Assembly (NCBI RefSeq): GCF_022063185.1
Contig: NZ_CP091913.1
Coordinates: 450,501-514,500, forward strand
DNA: 64,000 nt
Origin: Nostoc sp. UHCC 0870
GTDB taxonomy: Bacteria > Cyanobacteriota > Cyanobacteriia > Cyanobacteriales > Nostocaceae
Direction of reading: 5' to 3'
Part shown: in pieces, positions 23,380 to 33,283 of the stretch
Position numbering within the stretch: the stretch's first letter is position 1
How the letters are laid out: each line of letters starts with the position of its first letter
Translations under genes and position numbers: made by a program
Notes under the pieces: model-generated
What the model saw: the letters and a program-made list of their open reading frames with translations, nothing else
Database searches by the model: none
What the model was told of the DNA's origin: nothing

Positions 23380-24183
23380 ATGCAAAATGTAGAATTCCCA
23401 ACTCCTAAAATCGAACATCACAAAGTAGAAAATAGTCATGTAGTTCCAGAAACCATTAAATCTGGTTACATACATTCAGTAGAAAGTTGTGGAACAGTTG
23501 ACGGGCCGGGTATTCGATTCTTAATTTTTACATCTGGTTGTCCATTACGTTGCCTTTATTGCAGCAATGTTGACTGTCGCTACATGGAAAATGGTAAACA
23601 AGTTAGTGTTGACGAACTAGTGACAGAAGTTCAGAAGTATCAATCTTATATGAAATCTTCTGGTGGAGGTGTGACAATCAGTGGCGGAGAACCATTAATG
23701 CAACCTGGGTTTGTCCGAGAAATATTTAAACGTTGTCAAGAATTAGGCATTCATACAGCATTAAATACTTCTGGATTTTGTAACTTAGAATCGGCTAAAT
23801 CTGTATTAGAATTTGTAGATTTAGTCCTGCTGGATATTAAATCATTTGATCCAGCAACTTACACCAAAATTACAGGTTGTAATGCCGAACCATCACTGGC
23901 TTTAGCTAAATATTTAAATGCAATCAATAAGCCTACTTGGATTAGATTTGTCCTAGTTCCAGGTTTAACTGATGATCCAAAAAATATTACTGATTTAGCT
24001 GATTTTATTGCCCCATTTAATAATATTCAAAGATTAGAAGTGTTACCATTTCATAAAATGGGGGAATACAAATGGCAAGAATTAGGTCTTGAATACCTAT
24101 TAGAAAATACTTCTCCACCATCTCCAGAACACGTACAAGCAGTATTAGATATATTTCGCAGTAGAGAAATTTTTGCGATTTGA
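23380..24183 (+). CDS. pflA: Pyruvate formate-lyase activating enzyme
   Basis: 267 residues. A radical-SAM enzyme that installs the glycyl radical on PflB. The CxxxCxxC cluster ligand motif is at residues 54-61 (CPLRCLYC), preceded by GTVDGPGIRFLIF and followed by SGGGVTISGGEPLMQ, all diagnostic of PflA. It carries an N-terminal extension of about 28 residues compared with E. coli PflA. It lies 81 bp upstream of adhE. Confidence 0.94.
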   Translation: MQNVEFPTPKIEHHKVENSHVVPETIKSGYIHSVESCGTVDGPGIRFLIFTSGCPLRCLYCSNVDCRYMENGKQVSVDELVTEVQKYQSYMKSSGGGVTISGGEPLMQPGFVREIFKRCQELGIHTALNTSGFCNLESAKSVLEFVDLVLLDIKSFDPATYTKITGCNAEPSLALAKYLNAINKPTWIRFVLVPGLTDDPKNITDLADFIAPFNNIQRLEVLPFHKMGEYKWQELGLEYLLENTSPPSPEHVQAVLDIFRSREIFAI

Positions 24184-24264
24184 CAAATAAGTTGTCTGGG
24201 TTGAAGTTTGATTAATTGATGAATAAGTGAAATTTCTGTAGTAAATTCTGCCAAAGGCTAAAAT

Positions 24265-26973
24265 ATGCAAGTTACTAATATCGAAGAATTAGAATTACTT
24301 GTGCAACGCGTCAAAACTGCACAAGCTAAATACTCAAATTACTCTCAAGAACAAGTCGATGTCATTTTCAAAAAAGCTGCTTTAGCTGCTAATTCAGCAA
24401 GAATTTCTCTAGCAAAATTGGCAGTTGCAGAAACAGGTATGGGGATTGTAGAAGATAAAGTAATTAAAAACCACTTTGCTTCCGAATTTATTTACAATAA
24501 ATACAAACATGAAAAAACCTGCGGGATCATTGAAGAAGACCATACATTTGGGATTCAAAAGATAGCTGAACCTGTGGGAATTGTTGCCGGAATTGTCCCA
24601 GTAACTAATCCTACTGCTACAGCAATTTTTAAAGCGTTAATTGCTTTAAAAACTCGTAACGCGATTATTTTTTCACCCCATCCTAAATCTAAAAAATGTA
24701 CTGTAGAAGCAGCCAAAATTATCCTCAAAGCTGCAATTTCCGCAGGTGCGCCAGAAGACATTATTGCTTGGATTGATGAGCCATCAGTGGAGTTATCCAA
24801 AGCCTTAATGCAGCATCCAGACATTAAATTAATCTTAGCCACTGGCGGGCCGGGAATGGTTCATGCTGCTTATTCTTCTGGAAACCCATCATTAGGTGTT
24901 GGTGCTGGTAATACTCCAGCCATAATTGATAGTAGCGCACACATCCAAACGGCTGTCAGTTCGATTTTATTAAGTAAAACCTTTGACAATGGCATGATTT
25001 GCGCTTCGGAACAATCAGTTATTGTAGTTGATGATATTTACGAAGAAGTTAAACAGGAATTTCTCTGTCGTGGGGCATATTTTCTCAATGATGAGGAAAA
25101 AGAAAAACTGGGTAATGTAATTTTGAAAGAGGGAAGATTAAATCCCGCAATTGTAGGACAGTCAGTTGATAATTTAGCTAAGTTAGCAGGAATTTCACTG
25201 CGACATAAAAATGATCATGACAATCAAGATAATTCTTCCCAAGCAGCAAATACTTATAAAGTCTTAATTGGTGAAGTTGAATTAGTGGGCGTTAGTGAAG
25301 TTTTTGCTTATGAAAAATTATCGCCAATTTTGGCTATGTATCGAGCATCAACTTTCCCTGAAGCTGTCGATAAAGCCGAAAAATTGGTAGAATTTGGTGG
25401 CATGGGACATACATCAGTATTGTATACAAATCCCGCCAATATCGATGATATTGCCTATTTTGAGCATAAGATGAAAACGGGGCGTGTCCTGATTAATACC
25501 CCATCATCTCAAGGGGCAATTGGTGATTTATATAACTTTAAACTTGACCCATCCTTAACTTTAGGTTGTGGTACATGGGGAGGTAATACAGTTTCTGCTA
25601 ACGTCACACCCCATCACCTTGTTAATATTAAAACGGTGTCACAACGGCGGCAAAATATGTTGTGGTTTCGTGTCCCGCCCAAAATATATTTGAAATATGG
25701 GTGTTTGCCTGTAGCTTTAAGAGATTTAGTAGGTAAAGAACGCGCTTTTATCGTTACAGATAAACCATTATTTGATTTAGGATTAGTCGATAAAGTTACT
25801 CAGGTGTTAGACGAAATTGGTGTAAAACATGATGTTTTTCACGACGTTGAACCTGATCCCACATTATCCAATGTCAATAAAGGATTAGCCTTACTTAGAA
25901 GCTATCAACCAGATGTGATTATTGCTATTGGTGGTGGTTCGCCGATGGATGCAGCCAAAGTCATGTGGTTGATGTACGAACATCCCGATGTAGAGTTTGA
26001 AGGCTTGGCGATGCGGTTTATGGATATCCGCAAGCGGGTTTATGAATTACCACCTCTGGGAAAAAAAGCCATCATGGTGGCGATTCCGACAACTTCGGGA
26101 ACTGGTTCAGAAGTGACACCCTTTGCTGTCGTCACAGATGAGAAAGTAGGCGTGAAATACCCCTTAGCAGATTATGCACTAACTCCGAATATTGCGATCG
26201 CAGACCCGGAACTCGTCTTAAATATGCCTAAAAAACTCACCGCCTACGGTGGGATTGATGCCTTAACTCATGCCTTAGAATCCTACGTATCAGTAATGGC
26301 GACCGAATTTACCGATGGTCTGGCACTACAAGCCATTAGATTATTGTTTAAATATTTACCGAGTGCTTATAACAATGGTGCGAACGATCCGAAAGCACGG
26401 GAGAAAGTACATTATGCTGCCACAATTGCAGGTATGGCTTTTGCGAATGCTTTCTTGGGTATTTGTCACTCAATGGCCCACAAACTAGGTGCAACCTTCC
26501 ACGTCCCCCACGGACTTGCTAACGCCTTGATGATTTCCCACGTCATCCGCTACAACGCTACTGATATTCCATTCAAACAAGCAATTTTTCCCCAGTACAA
26601 ATATCCCAATGCCAAAGACAGATATGCTCAAATAGCTGATCACCTACATTTAGGTGGGGATACAGCCGATGAAAAAGTGGAATTATTAGTATCTGCGATC
26701 GAAAATCTCAAACGTCAAGTTGATATTCCCAGCACGATTAAACAAGCCCTAGGAGACGAAGATCGAGAGTTTTACTCCAAGTTGGAAGAGATGGCAGAAC
26801 AAGCATTTGACGACCAATGCACGGGAGCAAACCCACGCTATCCACTCATGAACGACTTGAAAGAATTATATGTCTTAGCCTACCAAGGTTGTCGGATCGA
26901 TGCGGCACTTTATCACAGCGAACCGGAATTTTTTGATGGTGATGCAGGAATTCTTAGGGGTGTAGGGGTGTAG
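24265..26973 (+). CDS. adhE: Bifunctional acetaldehyde-CoA/alcohol dehydrogenase
   Basis: 902 residues. It reduces acetyl-CoA to acetaldehyde and ethanol while reoxidising NADH. The N-terminal ALDH half has catalytic Cys246 in GMICASEQS. The C-terminal iron-type ADH half has GGGSPMDAAK and the metal-binding His set in HSMAHKLGATFHVPHGLAN. The last residues (GILRGVGV) and the stop codon are made by an STRR array, so the native C-terminus was probably altered. With pflB/pflA it forms the acetyl-CoA to ethanol branch. Confidence 0.95.
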   Translation: MQVTNIEELELLVQRVKTAQAKYSNYSQEQVDVIFKKAALAANSARISLAKLAVAETGMGIVEDKVIKNHFASEFIYNKYKHEKTCGIIEEDHTFGIQKIAEPVGIVAGIVPVTNPTATAIFKALIALKTRNAIIFSPHPKSKKCTVEAAKIILKAAISAGAPEDIIAWIDEPSVELSKALMQHPDIKLILATGGPGMVHAAYSSGNPSLGVGAGNTPAIIDSSAHIQTAVSSILLSKTFDNGMICASEQSVIVVDDIYEEVKQEFLCRGAYFLNDEEKEKLGNVILKEGRLNPAIVGQSVDNLAKLAGISLRHKNDHDNQDNSSQAANTYKVLIGEVELVGVSEVFAYEKLSPILAMYRASTFPEAVDKAEKLVEFGGMGHTSVLYTNPANIDDIAYFEHKMKTGRVLINTPSSQGAIGDLYNFKLDPSLTLGCGTWGGNTVSANVTPHHLVNIKTVSQRRQNMLWFRVPPKIYLKYGCLPVALRDLVGKERAFIVTDKPLFDLGLVDKVTQVLDEIGVKHDVFHDVEPDPTLSNVNKGLALLRSYQPDVIIAIGGGSPMDAAKVMWLMYEHPDVEFEGLAMRFMDIRKRVYELPPLGKKAIMVAIPTTSGTGSEVTPFAVVTDEKVGVKYPLADYALTPNIAIADPELVLNMPKKLTAYGGIDALTHALESYVSVMATEFTDGLALQAIRLLFKYLPSAYNNGANDPKAREKVHYAATIAGMAFANAFLGICHSMAHKLGATFHVPHGLANALMISHVIRYNATDIPFKQAIFPQYKYPNAKDRYAQIADHLHLGGDTADEKVELLVSAIENLKRQVDIPSTIKQALGDEDREFYSKLEEMAEQAFDDQCTGANPRYPLMNDLKELYVLAYQGCRIDAALYHSEPEFFDGDAGILRGVGV

Positions 26974-27128
26974 GGGTGTAGGGGTGTAGGGGTGTAGGGG
27001 TGTAGGGGTGTAGGGGTGTAGGGGGCAGAGGAAGTAAATTCTTCCTTGTCTTGCCCAGTCCCCAGTCCCCAGTCCCCAGTCCCCAGTCCCCAATCCCCAG
27101 TCCCCAGTCCCCAATCCCCAGTCCCCGA
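26956..27128. repeat. Two adjacent STRR arrays (TGTAGGGG, CCCCAGT)
   Basis: About eight TGTAGGGG units (26956-27024), the first two of which encode the end of adhE, then about ten CCCCAGT/CCCCAAT heptamers (27054-27128). They fill the whole space between the convergent adhE and moxR genes. Confidence 0.93.
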
Positions 27129-27132
27129 TCCC

Positions 27133-28041
27133 TTAAGGAATAGGAAGCGATCGCAATAATCGCTCAACAACACTTCTCGCACTGCGCCCTCCTCTGGGAA
27201 TCAGTCTATGGCACAGCACATGAGGCGCGAGCATTTTCACGTCATCGGGAATGGCATAATCACGGCCTAACAGGAAAGCTACGGCTTGGGTGGCTTTTTG
27301 CAGGGCTACTGTACCCCGTGGACTCACACCAAGGGTAATTTCTTCATCTTGGCGGGTTGTCCGCACCAATTCTAGGATGTATTGTTGCAAGGAAGTTTCT
27401 ACTTTCACTTGAGAGCAGAGTTTGCGTAATTCTGCTATTTCTGCCAAAGTTATGCAGGACTGTAAATCATCAACCTTGATTCCATGCTGGAGATTTTGCA
27501 GCATTTCTAATTCTTCATCCGCAGAGGGATAACCCAAACTCAAGGACAGCATAAACCGATCCATTTGGGCTTCTGGGAGAGGGAAAGTACCTTGATATTC
27601 AATGGGGTTTTGGGTAGCAATCACAAAGAACGGTTGCGGTACAGGACGGGAAACACCATCGACTGTCACCTGATGTTCTTCCATTACTTCCAGCAAAGCC
27701 GATTGAGTGCGGGGTGTAGCGCGGTTGATTTCGTCAGCTAACAACACATTCGCAAATACAGGGCCGGGAAGAAAACTAAATTCGCCGCTTTTGGGATTCC
27801 AGATATTAGTACCTGTGATATCTGTTGGTAGTAAATCAGGGGTACACTGTAGCCGTTGAAATTTACCATCAACTGAACGTGCTAAGGATTTAGCTAGGAG
27901 GGTTTTACCGACTCCAGGGACATCTTCTAGCAAGGCATGACCACCACCTAACAATGCCACTAGAACTAGGCGTATGGCTTCAGTTTTGCCAACGATGGTA
28001 CGGTTAAGATTTTGGGTTAGAGCGTCAATTTTTTCTCTCAT
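27133..28041 (-). CDS. MoxR-family AAA+ ATPase
   Basis: 302 residues. Walker A GVGKT (in LEDVPGVGKTLLAKSLA), Walker B VLLADEINRATPRTQSALLEVMEE and sensor ATQNPIEYQGTFPLPEAQMDRFM are those of the classic MoxR subfamily, a different branch from the one at 4768. Such ATPases usually act with DUF58/vWA proteins in metal-cofactor or complex assembly, but no such partner is next to it here. Its 3' end abuts the STRR block at 27128. Confidence 0.9.
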   Translation of the reverse strand: MREKIDALTQNLNRTIVGKTEAIRLVLVALLGGGHALLEDVPGVGKTLLAKSLARSVDGKFQRLQCTPDLLPTDITGTNIWNPKSGEFSFLPGPVFANVLLADEINRATPRTQSALLEVMEEHQVTVDGVSRPVPQPFFVIATQNPIEYQGTFPLPEAQMDRFMLSLSLGYPSADEELEMLQNLQHGIKVDDLQSCITLAEIAELRKLCSQVKVETSLQQYILELVRTTRQDEEITLGVSPRGTVALQKATQAVAFLLGRDYAIPDDVKMLAPHVLCHRLIPRGGRSARSVVERLLRSLPIP

Positions 28042-28144
28042 GCACCACAGGTTGGGGGTAAGTGATTGGGCTATAAGAAACTGGAGTAGAGAATAACCTA
28101 TGCCTTATTCCCCACCCCAGTATTCACAGTGTTCCCACTTAATC

Positions 28145-28220
28145 AATTCAAAATTCAAAATTCAAAATTCAAAATTAAAGAATTTTTGCCCCCTGCCCCC
28201 TGCCCCCTGCCCCCTGCCCC
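28145..28220. repeat. STRR arrays AAAATTC and CCCCCTG
   Basis: Four AAAATTC units (28145-28177) then about five CCCCCTG units (28188-28220), in the roughly 200-bp gap between ribF and the MoxR gene. The gap holds no other gene. Confidence 0.9.
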
Positions 28221-28246
28221 TTTTCCTCTTATCCCAATGCCCAAAG

Positions 28247-29329
28247 TCAGGTTTGTGATAAAACTTGTATAGCGATCGCGCAATCTTGTTGAATTTGGCT
28301 TTTGAGGGCTTCTAGGGAAGGAAATTTTTGTTCTGGACGCAGAAATTCGACTAACTGCACCATTAGCTTTTTCCCGTATAAATCGCCACTCCAATCCAGT
28401 AGATGGACTTCCACTGAAGAATAAGTCCCGTTGACGGTGGGACGATTACCAATATTCATCACTCCCCAAATTTCACCAGATGTATTAGTTTGCGGTGTCT
28501 CATTCAAAATCTGCACGCGGACAGCATAAACACCTTTGCAGGGGACAAACTTATCAATGGGGAGTTCCAGGTTAGCAGTAGGAAAACCAATGGTTCTACC
28601 TAGTTGTTCACCTTCCACCACCGTACCAATTAGGGTGTAAAGTCGTCCCAAGCATCGATTAGCGTTTTTGATATCTCCAGTTTCTAGAGACTTGCGAATC
28701 AGTGAAGTGCTAATGGGAGCATTGTCACTGATATCTAGGCTAGTACAACTATTTTTGTTGAGGGCGGGCAGTGTGGAAGTTTCTAGGGTAACTATGGTGA
28801 CAGGAATGTTATATGTAGCGGCGATCGCTTGCAAATCTTGAGCAGTACCCAGGCGATTTTTTCCAAAACAAAAGTCTTGTCCGATACTAATTTGCTGACA
28901 GCGTAGTTTCTGCACGAGAATTCTTTCCACAAATTCTTCGGGAGACAAAGCTGCTAAATCCCTATCGAAGGGCAATAATACTAGTTGTTCTACCCCAAGC
29001 GATCGCAATTGTTCCACTTTTTCATCTAACGGTGTTAACCAAGTCCGGGCTTGTCCCGTGAAAAACTCTTGGGGATGGGGGCGAAAAGTTACAACTGTGG
29101 AGTATATCCGTTCTTGTGGTGCTGCTTGGGGGTCTAATTGTGGGAGTAGTGACGTGGCGAGTCCCAGTTTCCCATCTCTTTTGACTGGCTGCAAAACTGG
29201 TTGAATCACCCTTTGATGGCCAATATGCACGCCATCAAACTTGCCAAGGGCAACAGCAGTTGGCGTTAGCAGTTTTTCAGTTGCATCAGCAACCCACACA
29301 GAACACCCATTTTGAGACAGATTTAGCAC
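28247..29329 (-). CDS. ribF: Bifunctional riboflavin kinase/FAD synthetase
   Basis: 360 residues. It phosphorylates riboflavin to FMN and adenylylates FMN to FAD. The N-terminal nucleotidyltransferase domain shows ALGKFDGVHIGHQRV and VTFRPHPQEFF. The C-terminal kinase domain shows RLYTLIGTVVEGEQLGRTIGFPTANL and GVMNIGNRPTVNG. The start appears to be GTG at 29329 without a strong ribosome site, so the exact N-terminus is uncertain. Confidence 0.93.
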   Translation of the reverse strand: MLNLSQNGCSVWVADATEKLLTPTAVALGKFDGVHIGHQRVIQPVLQPVKRDGKLGLATSLLPQLDPQAAPQERIYSTVVTFRPHPQEFFTGQARTWLTPLDEKVEQLRSLGVEQLVLLPFDRDLAALSPEEFVERILVQKLRCQQISIGQDFCFGKNRLGTAQDLQAIAATYNIPVTIVTLETSTLPALNKNSCTSLDISDNAPISTSLIRKSLETGDIKNANRCLGRLYTLIGTVVEGEQLGRTIGFPTANLELPIDKFVPCKGVYAVRVQILNETPQTNTSGEIWGVMNIGNRPTVNGTYSSVEVHLLDWSGDLYGKKLMVQLVEFLRPEQKFPSLEALKSQIQQDCAIAIQVLSQT

Positions 29330-29460
29330 TTGGATTTTAGGATTTGAGGTTTATTTCACCATCAATCGGTTGCTAGTTACCTCACAGGTACGCTCAAACC
29401 ATTTGATAGTTCCTAATCACCAATCTAATCTAAAATTAACCCTCGCTCCGATAGCAACTT

Positions 29461-30357
29461 TTATCCAGCCAGATTACTAATAGAAAAAGATTCTGATAAG
29501 GGGGCTGAAACAGGGATTTGAAGTACCATTCCTTCCCGTGCCATAATTGCCCCAGGAAACTGGGCAAAGGCTTGAGAACCTACATGATCTAAAAAATCAT
29601 CATCATGGGCAGGATCATGATGAAAAATTACTAATGTCTTGACATTGGCAGCTTTCGCTACTTTTACAGCTTCTTGCCAAGTAGAATGTCCCCAACCAAT
29701 TTTCGGTGATTTGGGGGAATAGTATTCATCATCAGTATAGGTGGAATCGTAAATCAGAATATCCGCATTCCGCGCCAACCATAGGACATTCTCATCCAAT
29801 CGATCGGGAAAATGTTCTGTGTCGGTAATATAAACCGCCGCCCCACCGCACCAGTTGACTCGATATCCTACAGCTTCACCAGGATGGTTGAGTGATGCCG
29901 TTTCTACAGTAACGTCATCAATTTGTATTGGTTTCCCTGGGTGAACGTCGTGAAAATGCAAGTTAGCCTGCATAATCTGCAAAGGTACGGGAAAATTGGG
30001 GTGGAGCATCTGATCATTGAGACGCTGTTCCACGGTAGAACCATCAGGAGCGATCGCACCGTGAATATGAAAATTATTCCCTTTCACAAATCCTGGGACA
30101 AAAAAAGGAAAACCCTGCACATGATCCCAGTGAGAGTGAGTGAAAAATAGATAAGCTTCTATTGGCATTTGGCGCAATAACGATTGCCCCAAAACGTGCA
30201 GCCCTGTACCGCCATCGAAAATTAAGCGTTTACCGCCCACTTGCATGGAGATACAAGGGGTATTACCGCCATAACGAACAGTGTGTGGCCCTGGACTGGG
30301 GATGCTGCCGCGAACGCCCCAAAATTGCACCGTAAATTGATTCTCTATCCTTGACAT
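29461..30357 (-). CDS. Metallo-beta-lactamase-fold hydrolase
   Basis: About 298 residues from the ATG at 30357 (MSRIENQFTVQFWGVRGS); the frame extends 11 codons further upstream. The metal-binding motif THSHWDHVQGFPFF is clear, with later ligands in YITDTEHFPD and IFHHDPAHDDD. WGVRGSIPSPG at the N-terminus is typical of a PhnP/RNase Z-like branch common in cyanobacteria and often annotated as a phosphodiesterase. The substrate cannot be told from sequence alone. Confidence 0.85.
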   Translation of the reverse strand: MSRIENQFTVQFWGVRGSIPSPGPHTVRYGGNTPCISMQVGGKRLIFDGGTGLHVLGQSLLRQMPIEAYLFFTHSHWDHVQGFPFFVPGFVKGNNFHIHGAIAPDGSTVEQRLNDQMLHPNFPVPLQIMQANLHFHDVHPGKPIQIDDVTVETASLNHPGEAVGYRVNWCGGAAVYITDTEHFPDRLDENVLWLARNADILIYDSTYTDDEYYSPKSPKIGWGHSTWQEAVKVAKAANVKTLVIFHHDPAHDDDFLDHVGSQAFAQFPGAIMAREGMVLQIPVSAPLSESFSISNLAG

Positions 30358-30534
30358 GGGTATTGCTTTCTGGACTGAGCAGGCGATCAAGAAAAAGTGT
30401 TAGTTATTGGTAAAACAGCATACGTGGTTTGAGCTAAGTTACGTAAAGTAGTTGAGGTCGTACCAAGTAGTTACCTGATTATTCCCAAAATATGTGTATC
30501 AGTCATATCAAGCTCCTAATTTATTCCTACAACC

Positions 30535-31332
30535 CTAAGAAAAATTGAACTCCCAGTCAGATAACTTATCTAGTGCATTACCATAGGTAAGATTGTATTG
30601 CAATGGCGTAATACTAATATAGTTATCTCGAATCACATTGACATCAATGGGGACATTTTGCTCAAGATTTAATCCTGCTGGGGGTTCGACATCTTCTAAA
30701 ACTTCTCCAGTTAACCAGTAGTAGGTTTTACCACGGGGATCGATGCGTTTGTCAAAAACATCGACATAGCGACGCACTCCTTGACGGGTGAGTTGAACAC
30801 CAGCAATTTCTTCCCAATTAACTGGAGGAACATTAACGTTGAGCAACATTAAATCGGGGATAGGCTTAACGCTGAGTTGCGCTACTAGGATTTTGGCAAA
30901 GTGCGCCGCAGGTTCAAAGTTTTTGTAGATGTGGCTAGTTAAACTCATAGCTATGCTAGGGATACCTTCAATCATGCCTTCCATAGCCGCAGACACAGTT
31001 CCAGAATAAAGAATTTCCGTACCTAAATTTGCACCTTGATTGATGCCAGAAAGCACTAGATCAGGGGGAGAATCTAATAAAGCCCACAACGCCAGTTTTA
31101 CACAATCCGAGGGAGTGCCATCACAAGCCCAAGCTTTGATAGTCGGATGAAAAATCGACTCGACAATTTCGGCGCGAATCGGTTGGTGTAAAGTCAATCC
31201 GTGGCCAGTTGCCGATCGCTCTCGATCTGGACAAACTACAGTTACATCATGGCCTGCTTCAGCTAAAGCGTTAGCCAAGGTGCGAATACCCAAAGCAGAA
31301 ATACCGTCATCATTGCTAATTAGTAGTTTCAT
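30535..31332 (-). CDS. surE: 5'/3'-nucleotidase SurE
   Basis: 265 residues. SurE is a metal-dependent phosphatase of nucleoside monophosphates, induced in stationary phase in many bacteria. Diagnostic are [15 protein letters not shown] with the metal-binding Asp pair, the [10 protein letters not shown] motif and [11 protein letters not shown]. The ATG at 31332 is preceded almost directly by a 150-bp STRR array. Confidence 0.95.
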   Translation of the reverse strand: MKLLISNDDGISALGIRTLANALAEAGHDVTVVCPDRERSATGHGLTLHQPIRAEIVESIFHPTIKAWACDGTPSDCVKLALWALLDSPPDLVLSGINQGANLGTEILYSGTVSAAMEGMIEGIPSIAMSLTSHIYKNFEPAAHFAKILVAQLSVKPIPDLMLLNVNVPPVNWEEIAGVQLTRQGVRRYVDVFDKRIDPRGKTYYWLTGEVLEDVEPPAGLNLEQNVPIDVNVIRDNYISITPLQYNLTYGNALDKLSDWEFNFS

Positions 31333-31333
31333 A

Positions 31334-31484
31334 GGTTAATAGGTGACAGGTTATAGGTTACAGGTGACAGGTGACAGGTTACAGGTGACAGGTTACAGGT
31401 GACAGGTGACAGGTGACAGGTGACAGGTTACAGGTTACAGGTTACAGGTTACAGGTTACAGGTTACAGGTTACAGGTTACAGGT
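31334..31484. repeat. STRR array, GGTGACA/GGTTACA units
   Basis: About twenty heptamers, alternating GGTGACA and GGTTACA variants, filling the 5' side of surE. Related arrays occur at 39764-39800, 58252-58311 and, inverted, at 62530-62573 and 63418-63453. Confidence 0.93.
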
Positions 31485-31756
31485 AATATTCTGTCACCTG
31501 TCAATCAGCTCTAAACTGGTAAAAAGAGCTATGGTTTTAACTCCTGTGTTCGATAAATAAATGGCATACTACTAAAGTTATTTGGTCAATAGTCCAAAAC
31601 TGTGGACTATTGACCAAATAATTACTAATTCGTAATTCATAATTCGTAATTCGTAATTAAAGAGGGTGCAAGCCCCCACTGATTGTCTTCAATTTTGAAT
31701 TTTGAATTTTGAATTTTGAATTGGAGCGAAGCGACTTGACTATGGACTATGGACTA
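31485..31756. other. Spacer surE-pheS with hairpin and STRRs
   Basis: Together with the array before it, this makes about 420 bp without a gene. It has a perfect 15-bp dyad, TTTGGTCAATAGTCC (31581-31595) with GGACTATTGACCAAA (31604-31618), an AATTCGT array (31625-31660) and a TTTTGAA array (31691-31722). The dyad lacks a T-run, so it is not a standard terminator. The region should also contain the pheS promoter, which I cannot place. Confidence 0.75.
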
Positions 31757-32749
31757 ATGACTAGCAACTTAGAAGCTCAACTTTTAGCACTGCGGCAGGA
31801 AGGAGAACAAGCGATCGCGGCCGCCAATACCCTAGAACTTTTAGAAGAACTCAGAGTGAGTTATCTGGGTAAAAAAGGGCAACTGGGGGCTTTGTTGCGA
31901 AGCATGGGGCAAATGAGTGCGGAGGAAAGACCAAAAATTGGGGCGATCGCCAATACAGTTAAGGAAGCCCTACAAGCCAGTTTAGACCAGCAACGCTCTG
32001 CCTTGGAAACTGCCCAAATTCAGGCACAGCTAGAGGCGGAAACTCTTGATGTCACCATGCCGGGTATTTACCGCCCCCAAGGTCGTATTCATCCCCTTAA
32101 CGGCATTATTGACCGGGCTTTGGATATCTTTGTTGGCATGGGCTACACGGTGGCGCAAGGGTCGGAGATGGAGACAGATTACTACAATTTTGAAGCCCTC
32201 AATACCCCACCTGACCACCCCGCCCGCGATATGCAGGATACTTTCTACCTGCCAGACGGTAATCTTTTACGTACTCATACTTCATCAGTACAAATTCGTT
32301 ATATGGAAAAGGAAGAACCACCCATCCGGGTTGTTGCTCCAGGACGAGTTTATCGGCGAGATAATGTTGATGCTACTCACTCAGCAGTTTTCCATCAAAT
32401 TGAACTGTTAGCCATTGATGAAGGACTAACCTTTACAGACCTCAAAGGCACAATCAAAGTTTTTTTACACGCAATGTTTGGCGACTTACCCATTCGTTTC
32501 CGTGCCAGTTATTTCCCTTTTACTGAACCCTCGGCTGAGGTAGATTTACAGTGGAATGGTCGCTGGTTGGAAGTCATGGGTTGCGGGATGGTCGATCCGA
32601 ATGTAATGAAATCTGTAGGTTATGACCCGGAAATTTACACCGGATTTGCGGCTGGTTTTGGTGTAGAACGCTTTGCGATGGTGTTACACCAAATTGATGA
32701 TATTCGCCGTCTTTATGCCAGTGATTTGCGGTTTTTACGGCAGTTTTAA
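31757..32749 (+). CDS. pheS: Phenylalanine-tRNA ligase alpha subunit
   Basis: About 330 residues from ATG 31757 ([14 protein letters not shown]); in-frame ATG 31742 and TTG 31709 lie in repeat-derived sequence. PheS with PheT charges tRNA-Phe. Class II synthetase motifs are visible: motif 2 region [24 protein letters not shown] and motif 3 [22 protein letters not shown]. pheT is not in this window, which is common in cyanobacteria. Confidence 0.95.
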   Translation: MTSNLEAQLLALRQEGEQAIAAANTLELLEELRVSYLGKKGQLGALLRSMGQMSAEERPKIGAIANTVKEALQASLDQQRSALETAQIQAQLEAETLDVTMPGIYRPQGRIHPLNGIIDRALDIFVGMGYTVAQGSEMETDYYNFEALNTPPDHPARDMQDTFYLPDGNLLRTHTSSVQIRYMEKEEPPIRVVAPGRVYRRDNVDATHSAVFHQIELLAIDEGLTFTDLKGTIKVFLHAMFGDLPIRFRASYFPFTEPSAEVDLQWNGRWLEVMGCGMVDPNVMKSVGYDPEIYTGFAAGFGVERFAMVLHQIDDIRRLYASDLRFLRQF

Positions 32750-33283
32750 CAATTCAAAATTCAACATTAAATGAGTAATGGGTATTTACTCATTACTCAT
32801 TACTCATTACTCATTACTCATTACTCATTACTCATTACTCATTACTCATTACTCATTACTCATTACTTCAAAAATAAGTGGTAATAGTTTAACGGCTTTT
32901 GTCCCGTTGCTATTCATCCCCACCGTACAGACGGATGGGGAATTCTGCGAGTTTAGTGAAAATGTCAGTTACAATAAGGCTGCATTAACTTTTAGGGAAG
33001 CTGGGCGCAATAATACTGCAAATTGCTGCCGTCATGGAGTAAATGCGTTTATTGCAATTTCTGCCAACAATAAGCTGCGGCTACTTTGCTATGACTTACC
33101 CCTAGTCAAAGTTCCAATTGCGGAACAAGTCTATTGTGTTTTGAGTTATTAGTATTATTTATACTTATTCCTCTCCATATAATGGCTAGAAATAGACAAA
33201 GTTTGCTTACACAGTTTAGCGTTACCTGATTCCCAGCTTCTTTTCAGGTGTAGACAAATACTGGTTTTTGAATCAAGTAACTT
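32750..33283. other. Spacer with TTACTCA STRR and IS-like relic
   Basis: About 530 bp. An STRR array of TTACTCA heptamers covers 32786-32867. Next comes CCCCACCGT...ACGGATGGGG (about 32919-32940), a stem resembling the terminal palindromes of IS200/IS605 elements; that link is weak. A frame of 124 codons (32778-33152) is open, but its first part is pure repeat and the rest has no recognisable fold, so I do not call it a gene. Confidence 0.55.
32786..32867. repeat. STRR array, unit TTACTCA
   Basis: About eleven perfect heptamers in tandem downstream of pheS. Confidence 0.94.

Noticed and set aside
26875..27182. Two overlapping open frames on the - strand with GTGDWGL and YTPTPLHP repeats
   Set aside because: They translate the CCCCAGT and TGTAGGGG arrays and overlap adhE and moxR ends; no independent coding signal.
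32778..33152. 124-codon frame after pheS as a gene
   Set aside because: The first third is TTACTCA repeat and the remainder has no recognisable domain or ribosome site; possibly an IS relic instead.
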